Positions 13,741 to 22,972 of a stretch of 64,000 nt of DNA are shown here, piece by piece. The translations under genes and the position numbers were made by a program. Position 1 is the stretch's first letter. Every line of letters begins with the position of its first letter. Source of the stretch: Saprospira grandis (GTDB lineage: Bacteria > Bacteroidota > Bacteroidia > Chitinophagales > Saprospiraceae); the NCBI RefSeq assembly GCF_027594745.1, contig NZ_CP110854.1, positions 3,551,501 through 3,615,500 on the forward strand, read 5' to 3'. Below the pieces are notes generated by a model that was given only the letters and a program-made list of their open reading frames with translations, did no database searches and was not told the DNA's origin.

Positions 13741-16524
13741 CTAATGCGCTTCCAACCAATTATCGCCTTCATCGATGCCGACCAAAATGGGCACCTGCAA
13801 ATTGGGCAAAGCGGTTTTCATTTCTTCCTCCACCAATTGGCGAAGTTTGGCCAATTCTGATTTGGGCACATCAAAAAGGAGTTCATCATGCACCTGAAGG
13901 ATCATTTTGCTCTGCAAGCCTTCGGCTTTGAGGCGATTTTGCACCTTAATCATGGCCAGTTTAATCATATCGGCAGCGGTGCCCTGAATGGGGCTATTGA
14001 TGGCATTTCGCTCGGCATGTCCGCGCACTACCGCATTTTTTGATTTGATATCGCGGAGATAGCGGCGGCGACCCAACAAGGTTTCCACATAACCTTTTTC
14101 CTTGGCCGTTTCTACGGTTTGCTCCATATATTTTTTGAGGCCGGGATACTGCTTGAAATATTGCTCAATGAGCTCGGCAGCTTCCTTGCGCTTGATGTCC
14201 AAATTTTGCGAAAGATTAAAAGCCCCAGCGCCATAAATGATACTAAAGTTGACCGTTTTGGCATTGTAACGCTGTTCTTTGGTCACTTCTTCAATATCCA
14301 CCTCATAAATGCGGGCCGCCGTGGCCGAGTGAATATCTTGGCCCGCCTTAAATGCGGCCAACATGGCCTCATCGCCGCTAATTTCGGCAATTAGGCGCAA
14401 CTCAATCTGCGAGTAATCCGCCGCCAACAAGCAATGATTTTCGTCTCTAGCAACAAAAGCCTTGCGAATTTCTCGGCCTCTGGGCGTACGAATCGGAATA
14501 TTTTGCAAATTCGGATTATTAGAACTCAAACGGCCCGTTGTGGTCAGGGCTTGATTGAATGAGCTATGCAAACGGCCCGTAAATTTATTGACCAAACGGG
14601 GCAGGGCCTCCACATAAGTCGAACGCAATTTGGCCAATTGGCGATACTCTAAAATCCAGGCAATAATTTCATATTTAGGGGCCAATTCGCTCAATTTTTC
14701 TTCATTGGTCGAATATTGGCCGGTTTTGGTTTTTCTCCAGCGGTAGGGGATTTCCAATTTATCAAAAAGCAATTCGCCCAACTGTTTAGGCGAGTCCAAA
14801 TTGAGCAAGGGGGCCTCGGCCTTTTCTAAAATCTTTTTGACCAAGACATCGCTTTCTTGCTTGAGCTCTTCGGCATAATTGTTCAAAAAGTCGCTATCCA
14901 AAGCCACCCCTTCAAATTCCATATCCACCAAAACATAAATCAAAGGCGCTTCCATTTCATTATAGAGGGCCAATAATTCTTTAGACAATTGGGGACGCAA
15001 TTTTTCATAAAGTTGCCAGCTAATGTCGGCATCTTCGGCGGCATATTCAATGACCTTTTCTAAAGGCACATCTCGCATACTGCGTTTTTTCTTGCGGCCT
15101 TTGCCCAAGAGGTTTTCGATGGGAATGGGCGAATAATTGAGGTAAGTTTCCGATAAATAATCCAGACTATGTTTTTTATCGGGCTCCAACAAATAGTGCA
15201 TCAGCATGCTATCCCAAAGTTTGCCCGCCACTTTTATATCGTAAAAGCGGAGCATGAGCAGGTCAAATTTTAGGTTTTGGCCCACCTTGGCAATTTCGGG
15301 ATCTTCAAAGATGGGGCGAAACTCTTCGAGCAGTGTTTTTGTGGCCGCCTGATCTTCGGGCAGGGCCAAATAATAGGCCTTATGGGCTTGCAGGGCAAAA
15401 GAAAGGCCCACAATTTCGGAGCCCAATTCTAGGCCCGTCGTCTCACTATCGAAGCAAAAAATGCCTGCTTTTTTGATCTCGGCAATCAGGGCCGCTCTTT
15501 TTTCGGCTGTATCCAGCAAAATATATTCGTGCTGGGTATTGCTATGCGTATGATCGACCAATAATTCATTGGCGGCCTTGAGTTTTTTCTTGGGCGCTTC
15601 CTCGATGGGCTGCCCAAAAAGATCGACCTGTTGAGGGGCTTTGGCCGCGGCTTCTTGGCCCAAAATCCGTTTGCTCAGACTTCTAAACTCCAGCTCCTTA
15701 AAAATTTCGGATAGGGCTTCTCGATTAAATTCTTCCAAGGCATATTTTTCCGCATCAAATTGCACGGGCACATCCAACTTAATGGTCGCCAATTCCTTAG
15801 ACAAAAGCGCCTGTTCTTTATTTTCCTCTACTCGTTCTTTTTGTTTGCCTTTGAGCTCATGCGTATGCTCCAACAAATTTTCGATGCTGCCATATTTGGC
15901 CAATAATTTTTGGGCCGTTTTGGGACCAATACCCGGAATGCCCGGAATATTATCCACCGCATCGCCTTGCAAGCCCAAAACATCAATCACCTGTTCTACC
16001 CGTTCAATTTTCCATTTTTCCAAGACCTCCGCCTTGCCCAAAACAGAAAACTTATTGCCAAAACGAGCGGGTTTATACAAAAAGATCTGATCTTCCACCA
16101 ATTGCGCATAATCCTTATCGGGCGTCATCATATAAACCGAAAAGCCTTCTCGGGCGGCCTGTTTGGCCAAGGTCCCAATCACATCATCGGCCTCATAATT
16201 GGGCACGGCCACCACCGGAATATTAAAGGCCTCAATAATTTGCTTAACATAGGGAATCGCCAAGCGAATATCCTCCGGTTGCTCCTCCCGATTCGCTTTA
16301 TAGGGTTCATACATTTCATGTCGAAAGGTCCCGCCGGGCAAATCAAAAGCCACGGCAATATGCGTAGGTTTTTCTTTGCGCAATAATTCCCAAAGGGTAG
16401 AAGTAAAGCCATTCATGGCCGATACATTCAAGCCTTTAGAGTTAATCAATGGGTTTTTGATAAAAGCAAAATGTGCCCGATAAATTAGGGCCATCGCATC
16501 GAGTAGGAATAATTTTTTTTGCAT
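13741..16524 (-). CDS. polA: DNA polymerase I
   Basis: Repair and Okazaki-fragment polymerase, 927 aa from the chosen start. Three domains are seen in order: a 5'-3' exonuclease (LFLLDAMALIYRAHFAF, YEADDVIGTLA, DKDYAQLV, GIPGIGPKTAQKLL), a 3'-5' exonuclease that appears intact because its acidic residues remain (FDSETTGLE, GQNLKFDLLML, AAEDADISW), and a family A polymerase domain (ADYSQIELRLIAEISGD, KTVNFSIIYGAGAFNLS, INSPIQGTAADMIKLAM, LQVHDELLFDVP). The open frame continues 24 codons further upstream into element R7, but ATG 16524 (MQKKLFLLD) is the family-like start. The stop abuts element R6. Confidence 0.97.
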   Translation of the reverse strand: MQKKLFLLDAMALIYRAHFAFIKNPLINSKGLNVSAMNGFTSTLWELLRKEKPTHIAVAFDLPGGTFRHEMYEPYKANREEQPEDIRLAIPYVKQIIEAFNIPVVAVPNYEADDVIGTLAKQAAREGFSVYMMTPDKDYAQLVEDQIFLYKPARFGNKFSVLGKAEVLEKWKIERVEQVIDVLGLQGDAVDNIPGIPGIGPKTAQKLLAKYGSIENLLEHTHELKGKQKERVEENKEQALLSKELATIKLDVPVQFDAEKYALEEFNREALSEIFKELEFRSLSKRILGQEAAAKAPQQVDLFGQPIEEAPKKKLKAANELLVDHTHSNTQHEYILLDTAEKRAALIAEIKKAGIFCFDSETTGLELGSEIVGLSFALQAHKAYYLALPEDQAATKTLLEEFRPIFEDPEIAKVGQNLKFDLLMLRFYDIKVAGKLWDSMLMHYLLEPDKKHSLDYLSETYLNYSPIPIENLLGKGRKKKRSMRDVPLEKVIEYAAEDADISWQLYEKLRPQLSKELLALYNEMEAPLIYVLVDMEFEGVALDSDFLNNYAEELKQESDVLVKKILEKAEAPLLNLDSPKQLGELLFDKLEIPYRWRKTKTGQYSTNEEKLSELAPKYEIIAWILEYRQLAKLRSTYVEALPRLVNKFTGRLHSSFNQALTTTGRLSSNNPNLQNIPIRTPRGREIRKAFVARDENHCLLAADYSQIELRLIAEISGDEAMLAAFKAGQDIHSATAARIYEVDIEEVTKEQRYNAKTVNFSIIYGAGAFNLSQNLDIKRKEAAELIEQYFKQYPGLKKYMEQTVETAKEKGYVETLLGRRRYLRDIKSKNAVVRGHAERNAINSPIQGTAADMIKLAMIKVQNRLKAEGLQSKMILQVHDELLFDVPKSELAKLRQLVEEEMKTALPNLQVPILVGIDEGDNWLEAH

Positions 16525-16551
16525 TGATTTTTTTTCTAATTCTAATTTTTT

Positions 16552-16800
16552 GGGGCTGCCCCTTCCGCTGGGTTGAAACCCAGCGCAAAGCGGCATCGCT
16601 TTGCGAAGCTATACAAAATGAGGGTTAAAACCCTCATGAATTATCGGTCGGGTCGGGCTGTTGCGCAGCTCGCTGTTCGCTCGGCCCTGCGCAAAAAAAC
16701 AAGTTTTTTGCTAGGTCTGGCCTTCGGCCACTGCTGTCCATCCCTCAGCCGCCTCGCTGCGCTCCTTTGCGGCGGCTTCGCCGCCTGTCCCCTCCAAAAA
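16552..16800 (+). repeat. GC-rich intergenic element R7, interrupted by short palindromes
   Basis: T-run then GGGGCTGCCCC, but the first hairpin region is broken by CTGGGTTGAAACCCAG (16573-16588 area), a GCGCAAAGC...GCTTTGCG hairpin and GAGGGTTAAAACCCTC (16620-16636). The normal sequence then resumes: GGTCGGGTCGGGCTG, CTCGGCCCTGCG, GCAAAAAA/TTTTTTGC hairpin, GGTCTGGCC, GGCC/GGCC hairpin, CCATCCCTCAGCCG. Bases 16801-16988 are AT-rich and hold the presumed promoter of the next gene, which I cannot define. Confidence 0.87.
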
Positions 16801-16988
16801 AAAAGGAGCGGAGTTTGGGCCAAAAGATAATGAATTTATTTTGAAGGGAGAGGATTTGTGGGGGAGGAGAGGAAGAGCAGTGAAATAGCTTCTTAGATAT
16901 GATGTAACAAAATTGTAGACTAAAGCTTGACTTTTTGAAAGATAAAAACTACTCTTGAACAATCACTTACAAAAGTAAATACATAAAA

Positions 16989-18776
16989 ATGTTATCCCTA
17001 ATAGAATTCAAACCCAATAAGGAAGTCGAAAGGAAAGTTAATTTTTTTGCAGACTATTATCTCTATGCGAACAAGTATTTAGGTCGATACAGTCATTTAA
17101 GATTTGAAACGCCCTATACACTTGTGGTAAAAATAATTTTTCAGCTAGAAAATAATCCTGATAAATGGATGGGCTATATACATAACTATATGGCACACCC
17201 ATATCTTGATCTTAAATTTTTAGAGGATTATTTATCGATTAAAAATTTTAGCCATTATGAAGCTGCTAAAGAATGGATGACAAACTATCAAAACTGTAAG
17301 GTCAAGATTGATAGCGCTAATAAAAATAAGCTCAAAAAGCAATTGGAAGAACAACTTAGAGATAACTATTATGCAAATTTACCTGTAATAAAAGCCTTTG
17401 CCCAAGAATTAGAAGAAAAACAACTGGAGGTACTTGTGAATCTGCTTAACAACAGATTACAGTGTCAGCACTCTTTAGAGGAATCAGAGCATAAACAGGA
17501 CTTAAGGTTTTTAGCTTGCATGATTAACTCTGATTTGAAGTTTTCAGATTTATCCGAAAAAGGGGTTAGTCAGTTAATACATAAATTGATGAGTAAAAGG
17601 CATCAAACTTTCCCATTACCCTCTCATATAGAAGAAAAACGAAGCCAAGAAGATTTTCTATCAATTGTAGAAAACTTTTTTGCTAATCGGACTTTTACAG
17701 AACAGTTTGAAGGTATTCTTAACTTTAAGGAAAAAAAGAATAAAGGGTGCTACTTGTACAAAGTCTATGGGTTTATTCTTCCTGAGGGTAAAGTTTTTGA
17801 CTATAATGGAATTAAATTTCATCCAGCAGATGATTTAAAGTTTAAGTTATTAAGAGATGATAAAAGAAATTCAGAGTTCTTTTTAGAAGAAAATATTTCT
17901 ATAGCAGTTATAGAGGGTAATACTAGAAATAGTAACCAGGCTAAATCACTTTTGGAAGATTTAGAAAGAATTTTAGGCTATTTTAATGTGAAGAATCAAT
18001 TGAATAGTTATGTAGATAGAAGCTGTTATTTAGTGACTGAGGATTTTATTTCTTGTATTAACTCTTGGTCGTGGGATAAATCAAGTTCACAATTGACTGA
18101 GCTCGATTTTGATTCATTGCAATACGATTCCCCCTTCTTTTGTCAGTATACTTCAGAGGCCTTAATATCTTTTCAGTCAAAGGAAAAAATATATGAGTTA
18201 GCAGTTACCTCTAAAGAAGTTACTCTCTTATGGCAGTATTTAGAAGCCTTAATTCCATTACGAGATGGGAAAAAACAAGTAAAGGCTATTTGTGCAAAAA
18301 TGTTACTGTTGTATTACAAAAAAAATATAAGGAGACATTATGCTGAAGCGATTATAAATCTTCTTATAGTGTTGTCAAAGTTACCTACTCATGAGGATGA
18401 TATTTCGAGGACAGAGCTTAATAAAATGGCTTGGCCAGAAGTTAATCCTAAGCTTATATATGAAACTTCAGCAGCATTTGAGGAGCAGTATCCAATGATT
18501 AAGGAAACTAGAGATGCATATAAAAATGCCCATAAAGAGCTCAAGACGGAATATAACTATTACTGTCAGATATTAGAGGAGTTCTATGAGCTTCGAAATG
18601 CCTACATTCATGGAGGAGAAGTAACTTCACATGCTAATATTAAGCTAAGTCATATTATTCCAAAGTATGTCAAGCAGATAAGATTTATTCTCATGAAAGA
18701 AATGGAAGCACAGCAAGAATTAAGTTTTACAGAGTTAATAAAAAAATTGTCGAAAGAGGCCGATCAGTTAATTTAA
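16989..18776 (+). CDS. Candidate HEPN-domain protein, 595 aa (possible defence RNase)
   Basis: Large AT-rich orphan protein with no signal peptide. The C-terminal helical region contains ELRNAYIHGG, i.e. Arg536-Asn-Ala-Tyr-Ile-His541, matching the R-x4-6-H catalytic motif of HEPN ribonucleases with the usual Asn after Arg. The helix that follows (KYVKQIRFILMKEM) also suits the HEPN fold. N-terminal residues 1-220 are helical; a middle region (about 235-360) looks beta-rich. The architecture, a long sensing part followed by a C-terminal HEPN, resembles ApeA-type abortive infection proteins, but I cannot claim homology. Base composition is clearly lower in GC than the flanking housekeeping genes, it stands alone, and it has its own terminator. 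Confidence 0.6.
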   Translation: MLSLIEFKPNKEVERKVNFFADYYLYANKYLGRYSHLRFETPYTLVVKIIFQLENNPDKWMGYIHNYMAHPYLDLKFLEDYLSIKNFSHYEAAKEWMTNYQNCKVKIDSANKNKLKKQLEEQLRDNYYANLPVIKAFAQELEEKQLEVLVNLLNNRLQCQHSLEESEHKQDLRFLACMINSDLKFSDLSEKGVSQLIHKLMSKRHQTFPLPSHIEEKRSQEDFLSIVENFFANRTFTEQFEGILNFKEKKNKGCYLYKVYGFILPEGKVFDYNGIKFHPADDLKFKLLRDDKRNSEFFLEENISIAVIEGNTRNSNQAKSLLEDLERILGYFNVKNQLNSYVDRSCYLVTEDFISCINSWSWDKSSSQLTELDFDSLQYDSPFFCQYTSEALISFQSKEKIYELAVTSKEVTLLWQYLEALIPLRDGKKQVKAICAKMLLLYYKKNIRRHYAEAIINLLIVLSKLPTHEDDISRTELNKMAWPEVNPKLIYETSAAFEEQYPMIKETRDAYKNAHKELKTEYNYYCQILEEFYELRNAYIHGGEVTSHANIKLSHIIPKYVKQIRFILMKEMEAQQELSFTELIKKLSKEADQLI

Positions 18777-18779
18777 TAG

Positions 18780-18802
18780 CCCTTTCAATTAGCGGCTTTC
18801 AA
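18780..18802 (+). repeat. 23-nt direct repeat, copy 1
   Basis: The 23-base sequence starting CCCTTTCAATTAGCG and ending GGCTTTCAA is repeated exactly at 22480-22502 in the same orientation. Copy 1 overlaps the region just after the HEPN gene stop. Confidence 0.85.
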
Positions 18803-18810
18803 ATAGCAAA

Positions 18811-18848
18811 AGGCCGAAAAATCACTCAGATTTTTCGGCCTTTTTTTT
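18811..18848 (+). terminator. Rho-independent terminator (duplicated sequence)
   Basis: AGGCCGAAAAATC (18811-18823), loop ACTCA, GATTTTTCGGCCT (18829-18841), then a T-run. Nearly the same hairpin and loop recur at 21204-21240. Confidence 0.9.
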
Positions 18849-18915
18849 GCTACTACCTTTGCAATCCCCAAAAAATAAACTTAGCTTTAAAAAGCAACAA
18901 AAAATATAAAGACTT

Positions 18916-19383
18916 ATGGGCCAGTTGGATAAAAAGTTTCAGGATTATAAGCTGAGCAAAAAAATGCTCAAGGCCTTTTATGGTATTTCTTATCCTACTT
19001 TGCGTAAACGCCTAAGGGCTGCGGGTTTGGAAGCATTTATTGGCCGCAGAAAATTTTTGTTTGGGGAGTTTTTGCTCATTTTTAAGGCCTTGGGCCAGCC
19101 TGAGCAAATTTATAAGGAGCTAGAAGAGCTGGCACAAATTTATGAACAACTTTTGGCGCTGGGCCTTTTGCAAGGGGCCTCTCAAAAAGAGTTGCCGCAA
19201 AAAGAAATAACAACAAACAAAAGACGGTCCGCTGCGCCTATTTTACGGCCTTTGGAAGAGCCGCTGGCCTTGCTCAACCGCTTTATTGCGCTCTATTATC
19301 AGTTGCTTTTTCAAGCTTGGGAGGCTATGGTGGGACAGGAAATGAAAAAATTGCCCAGGAAGTTGTTGGGGCAGGCCGCTTAG
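18916..19383 (+). CDS. Hypothetical protein with possible N-terminal DNA-binding region, 155 aa
   Basis: ATG 18916 to TAG 19383. The N-terminal third is strongly basic and reads like a small helix-turn-helix (KLSKKMLKAFYGISYPTLRKRLRAAG, residues 13-38). The middle is helical and acidic (QIYKELEELAQIYEQLLAL), followed by a basic linker and a C-terminal amphipathic helix with Trp. No signal or membrane span. I do not recognise a family; a transcriptional or nucleoid role is a guess from the N-terminus. The next 250 bases (19384-19633) hold no gene that I can see. Confidence 0.6.
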   Translation: MGQLDKKFQDYKLSKKMLKAFYGISYPTLRKRLRAAGLEAFIGRRKFLFGEFLLIFKALGQPEQIYKELEELAQIYEQLLALGLLQGASQKELPQKEITTNKRRSAAPILRPLEEPLALLNRFIALYYQLLFQAWEAMVGQEMKKLPRKLLGQAA

Positions 19384-19633
19384 TTTTTCTACTGCAAAAA
19401 AAAGAATGGTTTTTACTAAAAATTTTCATGGGCTAATGTGAGGCCGTTCGGATCGCTAGGGCTTAAAACAGCGAAAAAAAAATTGCTGTACCGATAGGAG
19501 TGCGTGTTTTATAGATTATTTTTGGCTTTTTAAGGTGATTAAATTTAGAAAGGCCATGCTTTTCTTTCTATGAAAGAAATTATTTAAGTAAGATTATTGC
19601 ACAGCAACATTCGTTTTACAATTATAAAAAGTA

Positions 19634-20908
19634 ATGAAACAATTAGTAGGTGTTCTTTTGATTTATTTAATGGCTCCAATTGATATTGCTTTTACGCAAC
19701 AACATTTAGTTAATCATGATAGCCTCAGGATAGACCTTAATCAGATGCTAAATGATTTGGAGTCTTCATATGTTTATTTTGAAGATAAGCATATTGATAT
19801 CTCTTGTCTTAGAGATTTTTACAGTCAACGAATTAAGCTTGTAAGCACAAAACAAGAGGCACTTTTATTATTTGAATATTTATTAGATGAATTTTATGAC
19901 AGCCATCTGATGCTAAATGCGAATAGTTATTATTCATATCGTCTTCATTCTCCAGTTTATTGTCAAATACGAGAGGGTGATTTTTATATACAACAAGTCT
20001 GGCTATCTCAAATTTCTAACTTAGACGAAAATATTTTAGGGGCAAAAGTTCTTACATTTAATCACCAAGATTTTGATTCGGTCATTGATTCATTCCCTAC
20101 TCATTGTCAGGATAAAAATAACCCTATTATTCGAGAGTGGATTGCAAATAAAGTATTAGCTGGACGATATAGTGAAACACGAAAGGTAAAATTAGCTTTA
20201 GCAGATGGCAAACAGATTACCATCAATCTAGATAGTTTTAACTACCATCCAAACTCGTCTAATTTGTCGTGTAAAAAAATAGGTGATTTTGGATATATCC
20301 GAATTAATAATTCATTGGGTAATAATGATTTAATTCGTGATTTTGATCGTGCATTAGATAGCTTTATCGATACAGATGGGTTAATTTTGGACCTTCGGAA
20401 TACCGTTGGTGGAGGCAATACATATGTAGCTAGGGGAATTATGGGGCGTTTTATAACTGAGCGACTTCCCTATCAAGTACATTGGATAGAAGAACAATAT
20501 GGAAGTGGTCCTAAGATTCCCCGAAGTTGGCAAGAGTTTGTCACAGCTAGGGCAAAAACTTATCATCAGCCAGTAATTGTACTTGTTGGTCGGTGGACAG
20601 GCAGTATGGGAGAAGGGCTTGCAATAGGATTGGAGGCATTAGATGTTGGATTAGTCGTTGGGACCGAAATGGAAAGACTAGCTGGTAGTATGTATGGAAT
20701 TCCTTTTTTATATCAAAACTATCAATATCGTATAGCTAAAGAAAAGATATTTCATGTCAATGGAATAGCAAGAGAGGCCTATATTCCCAAATATTATGTG
20801 CCTCAACATGATATAAACAAAGATGAGGCTTTAGAAAAAGCGTTAAAAATTTTGAAGAAGAAAAAGCCTCACCAATTTATGTTTTTTCGACGGAGAAGAA
20901 ATAACTGA
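19634..20908 (+). CDS. S41 family peptidase (C-terminal processing protease-like), secreted
   Basis: A 424-residue exported protein. The N-terminus (KQLVGVLLIYLMAPIDIAF) is a likely signal peptide. The S41 core is visible as GLILDLRNTVGGGNTYVARGI followed by QPVIVLVGRWTGSMGEGLAIGLEAL, in which Ser324 of TGSMGEG is the predicted nucleophile. A basic residue for the Ser/Lys dyad cannot be assigned confidently, and the typical PDZ domain is not evident. The C-terminus is unusually basic (FFRRRRNN). AT-rich composition matches the neighbouring accessory genes. Substrate unknown. It converges on the small membrane protein gene 24 bases away. Confidence 0.8.
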   Translation: MKQLVGVLLIYLMAPIDIAFTQQHLVNHDSLRIDLNQMLNDLESSYVYFEDKHIDISCLRDFYSQRIKLVSTKQEALLLFEYLLDEFYDSHLMLNANSYYSYRLHSPVYCQIREGDFYIQQVWLSQISNLDENILGAKVLTFNHQDFDSVIDSFPTHCQDKNNPIIREWIANKVLAGRYSETRKVKLALADGKQITINLDSFNYHPNSSNLSCKKIGDFGYIRINNSLGNNDLIRDFDRALDSFIDTDGLILDLRNTVGGGNTYVARGIMGRFITERLPYQVHWIEEQYGSGPKIPRSWQEFVTARAKTYHQPVIVLVGRWTGSMGEGLAIGLEALDVGLVVGTEMERLAGSMYGIPFLYQNYQYRIAKEKIFHVNGIAREAYIPKYYVPQHDINKDEALEKALKILKKKKPHQFMFFRRRRNN

Positions 20909-20931
20909 TCATAGTTATATAAAGGCCTTCT

Positions 20932-21210
20932 TTAGCCTTTTAATCGTTTAAAGCCATAGTAAATTAGGCCGCAGCAAATGAATAAGCCTAAAATGGCGGG
21001 AATCAATATTGATTTTCCTGCTTCGGCTGCATTTTGAAGACTCCAAATCATTTTGCCCGTTGCCATGAGGACAATGACGGCTAGGCCCATGAGCAAACTT
21101 CGTTTCCAAAAAGCTAGTCCTAAGGCAATAAAGGAGATAGGAATTGTTAAGGTTAATAGGCCTTTATTCCATGTCCATTCGCCATAGAGGTAGTCTTTTT
21201 CAAAGGCCAA
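20932..21210 (-). CDS. Small hypothetical membrane protein, about 92 aa
   Basis: Three hydrophobic segments (about residues 17-34, 38-56, 66-86) with a Trp/Tyr-rich N-terminus (YLYGEWTWNKG). No ATG is available at the 5' end: the frame starts at TTG 21210 or extends upstream without a start into the terminator-like hairpin at 21204-21240. The gene may therefore use TTG, or its original 5' end may have been replaced. I do not recognise a family. Confidence 0.5.
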   Translation of the reverse strand: MAFEKDYLYGEWTWNKGLLTLTIPISFIALGLAFWKRSLLMGLAVIVLMATGKMIWSLQNAAEAGKSILIPAILGLFICCGLIYYGFKRLKG

Positions 21211-21240
21211 AAAATCACTCAGATTTTTCGGCCTTTTTTT
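21204..21240 (+). terminator. Second copy of the 18811 terminator
   Basis: GGCCAAAAAATC (21205-21216), loop ACTCA, GATTTTTCGGCC (21222-21233), then seven T on the plus strand. The loop and the right arm match the 18811 copy; the left arm differs at one base, giving an A-C mismatch. No plus-strand gene ends just before it, so it looks displaced. Confidence 0.6.
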
Positions 21241-21255
21241 GCCCCAGCGCTCAAA

Positions 21256-22356
21256 TTACTCCCCGCCAACAATTGCCTTTAAATTTTCAAAATGAAATTT
21301 TAGTCTACTGACAATGGTGTCTATGCTTATCTCTGTCTCGGGCGCAATTATTTTTTCGACATCAAGATAGACTCTGTTTTTGTGAGTAGTTCCTTCATCT
21401 AAAGGGCAGTTAGGATATTTTTTAAGGATGCGCTCCTTAAAAGTTTTCCAATTTTCCAAATCCCATGTGGTGATTTGTATGAGGTATTCTCCTAATGCAT
21501 TTTCTTTTGTTTCCTTGTAGAGGGATTCAATTCCAATTTCGTACTTCTTAGAAGTGAATTTATTATACACTAAATAGAATGCTGTTTTCCCGTCGTGGAT
21601 AAACCATTTGGGATCAGTTTGAGCTCCTATTTGCTTTTTGATCTTCCGTAAATTTTCATGTTGGAGATCTAGTCTAGATTTTTTGTAGGCTTCATATTGG
21701 CTGATCAGCTCGTTGATTTCCTTGCTGTTATCAAAGAAGAAATCAGAATTTTTTCGGTCTATGGAGTCATTTGTGGACATATTTTCAATGGTTTCTATAA
21801 AGTCTTGTAAATGTGTTAGATAGCGCTGGTTGCAGTCTGCGGAATAGTCGCCTAAATTTTTCTTGAGATAGAAGAAGAAGTCAGCATAAGTGAAGGCTTT
21901 AAAGTCATTAGTGGCCATTTTCTCCAACTCTTCTGCCTTAGTAATTTCGTAAACAGAAAGAACGAGATTAAAAGACTGCTCTTTACCGTAGGCATCAGTT
22001 CTGGCTTTGTATTTATCTAGAGGGTTGTAAAGACTGGCGGTAATTTTATTCTCTATACCAATGACAAAGTCTGAACCAGTGATGACAATATCTAATCTTT
22101 TGCCCTCTGCATAGTCTTCTGGAATTACTTGAATTTCATCCTCATAGAAACTTATGTCCTCTGCCTCCAATAATTCAAAGAGAGAGCGTAGGAATAAATC
22201 CTGAAAGCCATGTTCTTCTTTGGGAGAGAAATAAAAGCATAAAATTCTACTGCAGACCTCTTCAAAGCGGCTAGCAGGGTACTTGCATATCTCAAGGAAT
22301 GTTTTTTTCTTTTTTGGGAGGGCCTGAAATTCTTTGAGTAAGGAGTTGATGTCCAT
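21256..22356 (-). CDS. PD-(D/E)XK nuclease superfamily protein
   Basis: A 366-residue soluble protein. The nuclease signature is RLDIVITGSDFVIGIENKITA: Asp89, then Glu102 and Lys104 in ENK form the D...ExK catalytic site, with the preceding conserved Glu near residue 33 and a following Tyr/Arg-rich helix. This arrangement is that of the PD-(D/E)XK family found in many accessory regions (Pfam PDDEXK_4, from memory). The C-terminal half is Lys-rich and unassigned. Such proteins are often linked to defence or DNA repair, but the exact role is unknown. AT-rich and flanked by repeated sequences on both sides (21204-21240 and 22480-22502). Confidence 0.82.
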   Translation of the reverse strand: MDINSLLKEFQALPKKKKTFLEICKYPASRFEEVCSRILCFYFSPKEEHGFQDLFLRSLFELLEAEDISFYEDEIQVIPEDYAEGKRLDIVITGSDFVIGIENKITASLYNPLDKYKARTDAYGKEQSFNLVLSVYEITKAEELEKMATNDFKAFTYADFFFYLKKNLGDYSADCNQRYLTHLQDFIETIENMSTNDSIDRKNSDFFFDNSKEINELISQYEAYKKSRLDLQHENLRKIKKQIGAQTDPKWFIHDGKTAFYLVYNKFTSKKYEIGIESLYKETKENALGEYLIQITTWDLENWKTFKERILKKYPNCPLDEGTTHKNRVYLDVEKIIAPETEISIDTIVSRLKFHFENLKAIVGGE

Positions 22357-22479
22357 TGGGCCTTAAGGTTTTTAGGGGCGATGAAAAATGATGTAGCGCT
22401 AAAAGCGGTACTCTACTTCCTCAAGTTAATATTTTAATATTGATTTAGAGCATGAAAAACTATTGGATCTGATTGTAAT

Positions 22480-22502
22480 CCCTTTCAATTAGCGGCTTTC
22501 AA
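22480..22502 (+). repeat. 23-nt direct repeat, copy 2
   Basis: Exact second copy of the 18780-18802 sequence. The rest of 22357-22629 is AT-rich with no gene that I can support. Confidence 0.85.
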
Positions 22503-22629
22503 TTAGGCTGTAGCTCAAAAAACGACTGCATTTTTCTGCCGAAATAAAAAAAGCCCAGTTTAGCCGGAGCGGAGAAAAAAACAGCGGCCAAAACTGCCGA
22601 AGAAAAAAGCCAAAAGAAAAAAAATAGAT

Positions 22630-22761
22630 GAGCGGCTTAGGGATGGCAGCGGGTGGCCGCAGGCCAGACCCAGTTTTTTTGAGCGCAGCGAAAAAAACGC
22701 AGGGCCGAGCGAGCAGCGAGCCCGCGAACAGCCCGGCCCGGCCGCAGGGCGGGCAAGCCCC
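22630..22761 (-). repeat. GC-rich intergenic element R8
   Basis: Minus-strand copy with TGAGCGGCTTAGGGATGGCAGC at its distal end and CAAGCCCC at the gene-facing end, core CGCAGGGCCGAGCG, and an unusual A/T-armed hairpin (TTTTTTTGAGCGCAGCGAAAAAAA, read in two halves around GCGC). Confidence 0.85.
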
Positions 22762-22863
22762 AGAAAAAAAAGAAAAGAAGAAATCACTCTTGCTCCTCCA
22801 AACTTTCTAAAAAGGCAAGGGAGTTTTAGAAAAACGAATGCTAGAGCAGGGAGACAAAGGCCA

Positions 22864-22899
22864 TAAAAAAAGTAGCCAAGGATAAAAATCCTCAGCTAC
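22864..22899 (-). terminator. Terminator of the DUF5694 gene
   Basis: GTAGC-CA-AGGAT / ATCCT-CA-GCTAC (22872-22899) with a small internal mismatch; on the minus strand it is followed by seven T. Confidence 0.7.
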
Positions 22900-22972
22900 C
22901 CACTAAATTTTTATGGGCGGATAGTTTTTAGTCTTGGCTTATGCTACCCGCTTTATTTAGATACTTTAATCC

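Noticed and set aside
15641..16386. Long plus-strand frames opposite polA
   Set aside because: They are antisense shadows of a well-conserved polA gene.
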